Source of the DNA: Nitzschia putrida
Lineage: Eukaryota > Bacillariophyta > Bacillariophyceae > Bacillariales > Bacillariaceae
Length of the DNA: 64,000 bases
Assembly: GCA_016586335.1 (NCBI GenBank)
Contig: BLYE01000007.1
Span: forward strand, 248,001 to 312,000
Reading direction: 5' to 3'
Part shown: piece after piece, positions 1 to 10,500 of the stretch
How the letters are laid out: each line of letters opens with the position of its first letter
Position numbering within the stretch: position 1 is the stretch's first letter
Translations under genes and position numbers: made by a program
Notes under the pieces: model-generated
Seen by the model: the letters and a program-made list of their open reading frames with translations, nothing else
Database searches by the model: none
Told to the model about the DNA's origin: nothing

Positions 1-518
1 AAAGCTGTGTGATCTGTAGTGTTTGAAGCCTTCGATCTGTGGGTGTGACGAGACAGTGTATCATCAACTGAATCGTCACTCTTTCCAAATGGTTCAAAGT
101 GGAACCCATCAGAATAGAACACATCCTTTGGTGATGGGTCGGATTTTTCAATCGAAGTCTTTCGTCTTTTGGCGATTGTTGTCCCCCCCCGGTGGAAGCC
201 CTGGTCTCGAGTTGATGGCTTGATGGCAATTGTTGAGAGGTCGCGTTTCTTTTTCATTGTGTTGGCAATCGCTTCTTTTTTCTTGTGAAAGGTACTTTCT
301 CGTCTGTAATCACACGTCTCACTCTCTACTGAAAAGGCTCGATTGATCATATCAATGCTTTCAACTGTGTCGTCGTCGCCCAGCAACTTCTCAAACTGCT
401 GCTTCTTCCTGGGCCTCCATTTTCCCTCCTGTGTCTTCTCTTTAGCTGGTGAGAAAATCGACCCAGCGATTTGACGCATGAATCCCTTTTTCTCGTAGGT
501 TGTTTTCTTCCGAGCCAT
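1..518 (-). CDS. Unknown basic protein, 3' end cut by the window edge; start uncertain
   Basis: An open frame on the minus strand runs from an ATG at 518 past position 1 with no stop, giving about 172 visible residues. The product is Lys/Arg-rich and hydrophilic (it begins MARKKTTYEKKGFMRQIAGS), with no domain I recognise. The same frame stays open upstream to a TAG near 640. The stretch just before the ATG (about 535-599) reads as a hydrophobic leader, VSLFAIQALAVATAFN, which looks like a diatom signal peptide ending in an ATAF plastid-type cleavage motif. No ATG precedes it; a TTG sits where one is expected (597-599). The real start may lie there, or in an upstream exon joined at the AG at 594-595. 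That it is coding is fairly likely; function unknown. Confidence 0.5.
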   Translation of the reverse strand, partial: MARKKTTYEKKGFMRQIAGSIFSPAKEKTQEGKWRPRKKQQFEKLLGDDDTVESIDMINRAFSVESETCDYRRESTFHKKKEAIANTMKKKRDLSTIAIKPSTRDQGFHRGGTTIAKRRKTSIEKSDPSPKDVFYSDGFHFEPFGKSDDSVDDTLSRHTHRSKASNTTDHTA

Positions 519-1026
519 ACTTTCTTGATAACCTTCAATAGAATGATTGAAGGCTGTTGCGACTGCCAGGGCTTGGATCGCAAAAAGTGACACCTTCAAA
601 AGGCACACACAAAACAATGGCAACGGGTGGTTATATAAAAACTATTCATGAAGATAAAATTATCGAAGCACATATATAAATAGGGTATGAAGTATGAATG
701 TACAGGTACTGTAGTCGATTTGGTCGAAAATGGGAACAGACGTGAGTGCGGACCTATATCTACACCAATAGTACATAAAAATAGTGCACACAGTATGTTC
801 GTACGTTAGTACTTTGGTACCGGTAGCTTCTTGATGAGCTCTGAACCATGGATATTTAGATTAGAATACACCTACATCACTATCATTGTAGCAACACCGA
901 GTAGTAAGGATACGAATAATGTTTGTACAGTCTGATAGCATTACATTAGTATTTTACATTAGCTTTTTGCAGTATTGGTACACGTCCAAGTGGTGGTAGT
1001 AGCAGCTGTGCCCTCCCCAACAGCTC
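519..1026. other. Intergenic, promoter side of the left-edge gene
   Basis: Apart from the in-frame leader-like extension at about 535-620, I see no gene here. The sequence is AT-leaning and holds many GTAC/TAGTAC words. It separates the 3' end of the TPR-like gene from the 5' end of the left-edge gene, both on the minus strand. Confidence 0.5.
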
Positions 1027-1698
1027 TCAAGCGGCTGGCGCAGACTGAAGTTGTTTCAGAGTTGCGCCGATAACATTGGTGAAGAATCCATCAAAAGCGG
1101 ATGTTTGGTTGTCTCTATCCCCATCGTTCTCGACTTGGACAACCGCCTCCCAGAGTAGTCCACACAAGCGTTCAGCGTCTTTTGCATTGTTGAGCTTGAA
1201 TTGGACGTGCGCCAAGTTGTTCATAACAGCTAGAGAAAGGAAACGATCGTCACCGGTTTCCTTGCATAGCAGACAATATGTGTGCTCGTAGAGGCGTGCC
1301 ACTGTGGCAAGCTCGGTTCCCTCTCCCAATCCAGTGAGAAACTTCATGTGCTGAGAAAGCGCAAGGTTGTAAAGGATTGTTGCAGAAATTCTGTTAATTG
1401 AGACACCATGATGGGCATGGATCATTGCAGGAACCTTGTACACCAGGAAAGTGTGAATATCAGGTGACACGGCATCTGAGGTCCACTCATCAAACCCTGA
1501 TTGGGAAAGAGAATCGGACGATGTGAGTTCGCCTTGGAACTCGTCACAGCAGCTCGAATCATCATCGCCACTGCGTTGGATGATATCCCTCGTTAGCTTG
1601 AGAGCTTGCTTCAAGGTATCAGCCGCCTCAACAATGTTTCCTTGGCTAAGGAGGGCGGCACCCTTGTTGTTCAGATGGATTGGGTTTGTGGATGCCAT
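1027..1698 (-). CDS. TPR-like helical-repeat protein (hypothetical)
   Basis: Codes for 223 residues from the ATG at 1698 (MASTNPIHLNNKGAALLSQG). The frame is open to 1962, but the extra 88 residues are low in structure and probably 5' UTR, so the internal Met was chosen. The N-terminal part, NNKGAALLSQGNIVEAADTL followed by a basic helix, has the small-large residue pattern of a tetratricopeptide-type helical pair. A Ser/Asp-rich loop follows, then two more helical pairs (ATILYNLALSQHMKFL; LAVMNNLAHVQFKLNNAKDA). Such proteins usually act as scaffolds for protein contacts; no partner can be named. No signal peptide or membrane segment is visible. Confidence 0.7.
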   Translation of the reverse strand: MASTNPIHLNNKGAALLSQGNIVEAADTLKQALKLTRDIIQRSGDDDSSCCDEFQGELTSSDSLSQSGFDEWTSDAVSPDIHTFLVYKVPAMIHAHHGVSINRISATILYNLALSQHMKFLTGLGEGTELATVARLYEHTYCLLCKETGDDRFLSLAVMNNLAHVQFKLNNAKDAERLCGLLWEAVVQVENDGDRDNQTSAFDGFFTNVIGATLKQLQSAPAA

Positions 1699-4594
1699 TG
1701 CCTTGGTGGTGATGAGTTGCTTTCGCCGAATTTTATGAGAGGCAAGGCTCAGTCTCAAAATTAGCATTTTCTGATGATGTAGTTCGATAGATACATTTGT
1801 CGGAAGGTGTTGGTGGTACTTCCCTTCCGGAAAGGGCACTAGGGGCAGGGTCGAATAATGTGACGACCTGATGGAAGTTAAACGGAAGTGGAGGTTGGAC
1901 GTTTTGAGCCGGTGATATTTAATGAGAGATGTGTGACGTTCAGTAGGATTACGACTATACAACCACGCGAAACAAGCCCTAGAGTATCAAGGAGAAGGAA
2001 AGTCACCTGCCTGTTGAAATGGTAATTAGAGCCTGAACAAAGCGATTGTACCTCAAACAACGGACATATTTGTTCTATTTCTCCGATTATACAAAAATCT
2101 GAGCATATGGGCAACTGGTAGATTGGTGCCCTTCAACACCTTGGCAAAGGTTCGAACCAAAATGTCAAATTGCCGCAGCTGAATCGGAACTTCCAATGGC
2201 ACTCTACAGTATTTCCACAATTAGAAGTAACTTTTATGTATGTGCTTTTTAGACGTACCATGCAACATATTATTGTTTGTAGCTACGACAATCATTGACG
2301 TCTCAATGATCTCTCACTCCTCAGCTACCATACGTAGAGGTGGCAAGAACTACTGGTTCTTGCCATAGTACTACGAACAGTAGTAGCTAGAGGTAGCCGT
2401 GAGACTGCTGCAAGAGTGCCTATTCACCGCAGAGACTTGAGGCGTTCCAGAATGCAAACAAAGATTCAGACCAGAGGTGGTGTCAGAAACTAAGCCTTAG
2501 TTTCACAACCGGTAGTACGAGTACTTGTACCGTTGTCTCCTAATGCTATGCATTTGTGTAGTATTATGTACTATGCATGCATGAAATTCAGATTCTTGGT
2601 GGGTATAATAGTATGAAAGGCAAACTTCCGTTCTTATCAGCTCCTCCTCCTGTCAGAAGGTAAAAATTAATTGCAATTGTGTATCACCGTGATGTCAACG
2701 TGTTGCTGGGAATTCGGACAAGCGCTCTGGTTGGAGGTAGAGGAGTACTACAAGGTGGGGTACGGTACTACAGGACGAGTAGGTGGCAGTTTTCAGTTGG
2801 TGGTTTGGCAGGGCTTTCCTCAACTAAGAATATGCAAGATTCACAAGCGAGTAAAATGATGATTCCCCGACGAAGAAGTTTGTTGGAGGAGGAGGAGGAG
2901 GACGGAGGAGGAGGAGAAGGGCAATCATGGTTTGTACCTGAAAAAATGTTGACAGTCATTCTTTTCGTCCTTCTTAGGCAACCATACTTAAAGTGGCAAC
3001 CACACTGTGGGTAATAGTTGTACTAGTACTAACCGTAGTGCATCCTCGATTTGTTCCATTGCCCCAAGAAGAACTTTCGCCTTCACAACATTCTTTCGTC
3101 ATCGTCCTGACGATGAGATGTGTGATGTTGTTAGTACCAACGTTAGTACCAGCCACTACGGGTATAATAGGAGAAGGTAAGTGACATTATTTCGAACGAT
3201 AATAGATGCTGCCTCCTTCCGAATAATATCATCTATTCTTCTGCTGCTGCCACCATTGTCCCCCCCCAGAAGAAATGGGTTCGAAGGAGGAACTTCCAAC
3301 ATTGATACGGCACTGACAAACACTCGAAAGGTCCATATCTTGCGCAATAGGCAATCAACAGGAATATGGAACTTGGCGAACATCGTCACCTAGTACCTGT
3401 TACAAGAACAGAAAGATTGGGATCTACTATTACATTCGCACAGAAGATATTCTAATTTTCTACTAACCAATAATTTGATTTTGATGTTGGTGATCTAGAG
3501 AGTACTAGGGTTCAACACAATAGTCCTATTCAGACTCTCAAAAGCATGTTTCAGGACTTCCACAAACTGGTCGGGGTACTACTACATCTCTGGTGCTAAT
3601 ACATGGGCGGCGGGAGATCCTCGTACTACTCCTGGTACAGTACTAGTCGTCATCAACACCGTCCCGGGAGGAGAGTGGTGGCTCCAAATAAATTGATGAA
3701 CCGGAACTCAACCCTGAAGTTGCGTATCCATCAGAATCATAGCAGCAACGATGATTTAGCGTTAGAGTGCGATACTCTTTGTGGCACCGGAACTGTAATA
3801 GAGGTAGTTTGCTGGTGGGACCGCTGGTGCGACGACTAGGTAGTACTATTCATCGGCAACAAGAAGAACAAGAACAACTCAACGATATCGGGGAGCTGAA
3901 AGGACGGTGTCAAGTGAGGCGAAGGAACAACTTTCAGAGTGTTTCACCAACACGAACTTTTCTGAGAGAAGGTGACCTGAGAATTTCTACTTGGGATAAT
4001 GATGATGAAACGCAACTCAGAAGTCGGGAGGTTCCAAAACACAAATATTCCGACATGGTCGACTGATGTCTGATGTTGTGGAATGAGTTGGAGATCGACC
4101 ATGACTATTTGATCCATTCGACTGTATATACACGATTGAGATCAAATCTCCGGGCGACCAAGTGATGGCCAGAAAAATAGTTTATGTTAGTATACAAGTT
4201 TGTATAAAAAGAAACATCAAAATTGGTACGTCAAATTTCCACTCGCCACATAACAACAGCGCGCACGGGATCAAACGGGTTGAATTACCTCTACTCTACC
4301 GTAGTTAGCCCAACATGGGACATTCAGGGTTCCGAGTACGTAAAAGCTGCCCCAAACAACACCAACACCAACTACTACAGCAACACCATCAAGAAAAAAC
4401 TTGTGTGTCGTGGTAAGGAACTTGCCAATAGTTGTACAGCTAGTGGCGTCCACCTTGCCGGAACCAACGCACAACAACAGAGCAACAACAACACTTGACA
4501 CAAGTGTTCATTTCAAAGACTGGGAATTGTATATGAGGAGCAAGAAAAGACTCCAATTTCTTTAGTTATATCTCCGGAAGCAACAACAAGCATC
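1699..4594. other. Gene-poor intergenic stretch
   Basis: About 2.9 kb without a convincing gene. Open frames are at most about 110 codons, overlap one another on both strands and have no domain-like sequence. The stretch contains a perfect hairpin (2341-2365), a short GGA-rich tract near 2884-2920 and scattered TAGTACTA/GTACTAG words. The last hundreds of bases before 4595 should include the promoter and 5' UTR of the giant gene. Confidence 0.5.
2341..2365. repeat. Perfect 10-bp inverted repeat with 5-nt loop
   Basis: TGGCAAGAAC (2341-2350), loop TACTG, then GTTCTTGCCA (2356-2365). The arms are exact reverse complements. It lies in non-coding DNA and could form a short RNA or DNA hairpin; no function is shown. 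Confidence 0.7.
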
Positions 4595-7500
4595 ATGCCG
4601 GCAGAGAGTGGGAACGACCATGCCGTCGGTAATGGAAGACCGAATCCCTCGGGTCCTCAACAAGAACGCAACGTGGGGTGGGGACGCTGGGGTTGGGGCA
4701 ACAAGACAAATGCTACTGTGACTCCCTCCAACGATGCAACAGCGGCACCTCCATCTTCTGGTCATTCCAAACCCGCTGATTCGACACAAAAACCGGGGCG
4801 TCTGGGTGGAATAGGTGGACTCTTTGGTAACAACGGTGGTGGCAGCGATACTCCTACTCAACCACGCTCGGTCGCCGACACTTCTCAAGAATCCAATTCA
4901 CGAAATCGCAACACCCCAACAGCTCCCTCCAAAACCTCAACATCCTCCGAAACGATACCACCCATGGACAAAGAAGCAGAGTTTCTCTTGGAAATGCAAG
5001 AAAAACGGAAATTTTCTGACTCGACAGAGGGTGATATTGGGGAATTTGACAATGAGCGGCTGACTGCACTGCAGGGGGATGTTTATGCAGCAATTTTGCT
5101 AGAGCGACAGCTGAATGGAGAAGCATTGTCTGCAGAGGAACTAGAAGATTTGGATTATTTCTTTGAACGCCAAGAAGATGAATTCAACTTAATCCTTCAG
5201 CAAAAGGATGATGGAGAGGAAGTTGACGAGGATCGATTGTACCACCTTGATCTCCGTATGAAACAGCGCGATGGTGACGAACTCACTGAGGATGAAATCT
5301 TGGATCTTCAACTCCTCGATGAAGGGAGACAACAGCAACTTGAAGATCTTGAAGAGCTCCAGGAATTGATACAAGCCAAGGAGGCAGGTGAACGAATAGA
5401 CGATAGCCGCCTGTACGAGCTGAACCTTCTGGATCGAAAGCGACGCAAGTGTGCGTTGACAAAGAGAGAGCTTCGAGACTTGGATATCCTTGAACGGAAA
5501 CGTGTAGACTTGTCCTTAGATCTTGAGGAATACCAAGATCTCGTTGATGACAAGGAGCATGGAGGCGTTGTGGACGAAGAGAGATTTTATGTTTTGGGAT
5601 TGGTCCACAAAAAACAGAACAACGAGAGCTTATCGGATGACGAGTTGGATGACCTCGCAGAGTATGAGTTCGCCCGCAAAGCAGCGTACCTTGAGCAAGC
5701 CGAAATTTCCGAACTCCTGGAGTGCAAAGAAGCAGGGAAGGTATATGATGAAGAGAGATTGACTGTCCTTCAATTGCTCCAACAGGAACGTCAAAACAAG
5801 CCTATCAGTGATGATGACATGCGTATTCTCGAAAACCATAGACTAGTCGAAAAGCAAAAGGAGGATGACGTTCGATTACTTGATGAACTGTTGGACAAGA
5901 AATTGGCGGGTGAGCCATTCGACGAAGAGTTGCTCCGAAACCTGGACTTGCTCGACAAGCATCAAGATGGAGTTGACCTGCATAAGGAGGACCTTCGCGC
6001 CCTGGAAAAGTTTCAGGCGAAAAGACGCCGTGACCGAAATGATCTTCTGGAGCTGAATGATCTGCTGCGGAAGAAAGACCGCGGGGAAGCCATTTCAGAG
6101 GATAGGTTGTACGAACTCGACCTCCGTCGTAGAAGAAACGAAGGCGAAGACTTGACAGATGACGAGTGGTTGGATTTGAAATACTTCGACGAAGCCAACG
6201 CTGCTGAAACTGCGGATCTAACAGATGATGCGGGAACCCAAGATTCCAACTATCCTGCTAGCGAAGAAGGGGATGATTTCGACTTGAAATCACAGGAAGC
6301 CCGGGATGCAGATATGTTGAAACTCGAACTCCACAAGGAGGGGCTTCCATCGATTGTAAAGTTCCGAGATATGGATCATTACAGTAGCTCTCACTTCAGT
6401 GTCGTGAGCATTGGAGAAGACTCTTACATCCAGGATTTGCAGTCACAGAAAGACCGCAGGGAGGATGAGCGCCATGAAGAAGCATTGGAGGAGGCCCATG
6501 AATTGTATCAAATTGCCCTGAGAGAGAAGAAATTGAAGGGTGACGAGAAACTCTTCATGATGATTTTTGACCAGATCCTGAAAGAGAAACGCGAAAGCTC
6601 CGAAGCTGCCGATAGAGAAAAGGATGAATTTATTCAACGCGAAATCCGTTTAGCTGAACTCCGACAAAAGCAGCAGGATGTTGAATCTGAAATGCCACCA
6701 GAAGGTATCGATGATGAATACGCCAAAAACACACAAACAGCAGAGGTCGTGGGGGGACTACCAACCCAGCTGTCCTTTCGGAGTCTGGATAGTCTTGAGG
6801 GACCCCAAGACGAGCATCTTGAATTAGACGAGTTGAATGATTTGTACGATCGTCAAGATCGAGGTGAAGAAATTGATATTGAAAGGCTGTATGAGCTTGA
6901 GCTCTTTGATCGGTACCGCCAGGGCGAAGAGCTCAATGAAGCGGAACTTAATGATCTCAATTGGTTCAAGAGATTAAGGGTCGTTCGGATACGGTGCCTC
7001 CGAGAGTATTCACACCTTGTCATCGAAGAGGGGAAAGGTCATGAAATCAACAAAGAGCGTTTTTACTTCCTCACTCTGGTTGAAAAAAAGGCGAACAAAC
7101 TTGTGTTGAGTTCGACGGAATCTGACGATCTGGATCATTTCTTTCAAGAAGAAGTTGCTCAAATTCAGAGCAGGAAGGCAATGTCCAATGTCACAGAGGA
7201 GGGCCAGATGGTCCCCCAGGCAGCATCACTTGAAGCTGAGAATTTGGAAAAGCAACGCTTTGAAACAGACCAAGAAAGTAAGGAAAAGGAACATATGGAG
7301 GCGGAACATCTTGAAACGAAACGGATCGAGGTTGAACGGCTGGAAACAGAAAGGTTAGAAAAAGAACGTTTGGATGCTACGCGGTTAGAAGCAGAAAGAT
7401 TGGAAAAGGAGCGTTTGGAGGCAGAGCGGGTTGAAGCAGAACGACTTGAGACTGAGAGGCTGGAAATGGAAATGGAAAGATTGGAAAAAGAACGCTTGGA

Positions 7501-10500
7501 GGCGGAGCGGGTTGAAGCGGAACGGCTCGAGGCTGAGCGGTTGGAAATGGAAAGATTGGAAAAAGAACGCTTGGATGCGGAGCGGGTTGAAGCGGAACGA
7601 CTTGAGGCGGAGCGGTTGGAAATGGAAAGATTGGAAAAAGAACGCTTGGAGGCGGAGCGGGTTGAAGCGGAACGGCTCGAGGCTGAGCGGTTGGAAATGG
7701 AAAGATTGGAAAAAGAACGCTTGGATGCGGAGCGGGTTGAAGCGGAACGACTCGAGACTGAGAGGCTGGAAATGGAAAGATTGGAAAAAGAACGTTTGGA
7801 GGCGGAGCGAGTTGAAGCGGAACGACTTGAGGCTGCCCGGCTGGAGACTGAAAGATTGGAGGCAGATCGGATTGAATCGGAACGAGTGGAGGCGGAACGG
7901 CTGGAAACAGAAAGATTGGAGAAGGAACGTTTGGATGTAGAACGGGTTGAATCAGAACGACTAGAGGCTGAGCGGCTGGAAGCAGAAGATTTATTGGAGG
8001 CAGAGCGGGTTGACGCTGAACGGATCGAGGAAGCGCAACTGGAAGAAGAAAGGGTGCAAGCCAACCCCATCATATCCGATATTGCTGCTCAAGAACCAGT
8101 TGTCGTGCCAGGGGATACAAATCGAACGCGACAAATTCGTGAGTTGTCTGGGGAAGAGCTAGACGAACTGTACGCTATATACGACAAACAAGACAATGGC
8201 GAAGAGTTTGATGAAGGTCGATTGTACGAATTGGAACTTTTTGATCGCTATAAACAGGGTGAAGTACTCAATGAGATCGAACTGGAAGATTTAGACTTTT
8301 TTCAACGCCGATTCGATTTGTACGACCGTCTGCTGATGGAATACGAAGAGTTGATGACTATGCGGGATGCTGGCGAAAATGTCGACGAGGACCGACTATT
8401 TTTCCTGGAGTTGATAACTCGCCAGCAGCTGGGTGAGGAGCTTTCTGAGTTGGACCTTCAAGACATCGAAGATTTCATCGCAGCCGAAGACGCCCTTCAA
8501 CAAGATGCTGAGCCTCAAGGTTCTGGTACCGACGAGCTGGACGTCAACCACTCGGAACCAAAAGAAGCCGATAGTCTTGAGGCAGAACAGCTTGAAAGAG
8601 AACGACTCGAGGCTGAGAGCCTTGAGGCCGAGCGTCAAGCGGCCGAGCTGCTTGAACTTGAAAGATTGGAAAATGAGCGAGTTGAGGCTGAGAGGCTGGA
8701 CGCAGAACGGCTAGAGATAGAAAACTTGGAGGCTGAACGGCTCGAGGCAGAGCGTCAGGCAGCCGAGTTGCTCGAATTGGAAAGATTGGAAAATGAGCGA
8801 GTTGAAGCTGAGAGGCTGGAGGTAGAAAAGTTGGAGACTGAACGGCTCGAGGCAGAGCGTCAGGCGGCCGAGTTGCTCGAACTGGAAAGATTGGAAAATG
8901 AGCGAGTTGAGGCTGAGAGGCTGGACGCAGAACGGCTGGAGGTAGAAATGTTGGAGGCTGAACGGCTCGAGGCAGAGCGTCAGGTGGCCGAGTTGCTCGA
9001 ACTGGAAAGATTGGAAAATGAGCGAGTTGAAGCTGAGAGGCTGGAGGCAGAACGGCTGGAGGTAGAAAAGTTGGAGGCTGAACGGCTCGAGGCAGAGCGT
9101 CAGGCGGCCGAGTTGCTCGAACTGGAAAGATTGGAAAATGAGCGAGTTGAAGCTGAGAGGCTGGAGGCAGAACGGCTGGAGGTAGAAAGGTTGGAGGCTG
9201 AACGGCTCGAAGCAGAGCGTCAGGCGGCCGAGTTGCTCGAACTGGAAAGATTGGAAAATGAGGCAGAACGGCTGGAGGTAGAAAAGTTGGAGACTGGACG
9301 GCTCGAGGCAGAGCGTCAGTCGGCCGAGTTGCTCGAACTGGTAAGATTGGAAAATGAGCGAGTTGAGGCTGAAAGGCTGGAAGCAGAACGGCTGGAGGTA
9401 GAAAAGTTGGAGACTGAACGACTCGAGGCAGAGCGTCAGTCGGCCGAGTTGCTCGCACTGGAAAGATTGGAAAATGAGCGAGTTGAGGCTGAGAGGCTGG
9501 AAGCAGAACAACTTGAAACAGAACGACTTAAGGCAGCTGAAAACATCCAGGTGGAAAAGTTTCCAATTGAGGAGCCTGCATCAAAGGAACAGGTTGGAGA
9601 TGAAGATATGGAGCGATTGGAACCCGAGTCATTTGGTCTCGAAGCTGAAATGGAAAAACTCGAAGGATCTGCACAGCTCGATGAGGATCGATGTGAAAGT
9701 CACCTGCTCAAGAATACCGGGATTGTATCAGACTACACCGATGGTGATGCGTCGTGCCTGAATGAAGCTGAGACAGAGCATTTGCAATTGGAGCCTCTCG
9801 AAGATAAGTTTCTGGTTGATGAATCCGAGATTCCGTTGAGAGAAGGAAATGAAGCTAGACCTATTCGTGAACTTTCTGAGGAAGAACAAGATGAGTTGTA
9901 CGCTTTGTATGACAAGCAAGACCGAGATGAAGAGGTCGATGATGACCGCTTGTACGAGCTAGAGCTTTTTGACCGGTACAAGCAAGGCGAAGCTCTGAAC
10001 CAGGTGGAACGGGATGATCTCGAGTTCTTCCAACGAAGATATGACTTATGCACCTCTCTTCTAGTGGAGTACAGGGAAATGATGGTGGTACGGGATTCGG
10101 GTGGAAGTATCGACGAGGATCGTTTTGCATGTCTTGAACTGGTAGATCGAAGACGACGTTGCGAAGCTCTTTCAGATATGGACCTCAAAGATTTGGAAAA
10201 CTTTCTTTTGTTGGAGGAAGGCAAGGCACTTCAAGATGCGAATTCACATCAAGAAACAGATGTAAAGGATATTGAGCCCCGTGTTGAATCCAGCATCGAT
10301 GGCAACCTCACGGACACAAATTGTGATTCAGTTTCTCGTTTGGAATCGAAAACGCACGACAATGAGTCGCGCCTCGTGCCGGATGAAACATTTCAAATGG
10401 AACAACAACAAGAAGAAAGTGCTGATACCAAGGTGCTCGATCAAGCCTCTCACGATGTCGATTCTGGGAAGTCTGGCACTGAGTTTGATGCCCCAGAGAT

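Noticed and set aside
2100..2165. tRNA-like T-loop word GGTTCGAACC
   Set aside because: The flanking bases do not pair to form a T-stem and no D-arm or acceptor stem fits upstream.
2679..3014. 111-codon frame in the gene-poor region
   Set aside because: No protein-like composition, overlaps other short frames on both strands, and runs through a GGA-repeat tract.
7165..8073. 302-codon open frame on the minus strand opposite the first Glu/Arg array
   Set aside because: The sense codons GAG, GAA, CGG and TTG read backwards give no stops, so a long antisense frame (Ser/Arg repeats) is expected by chance.
8544..9511. Two overlapping open frames of 266 and 304 codons on the minus strand opposite the second array
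   Set aside because: Same cause: periodic coding sequence without antisense stops. The products are simple Phe/Leu/Pro repeats.
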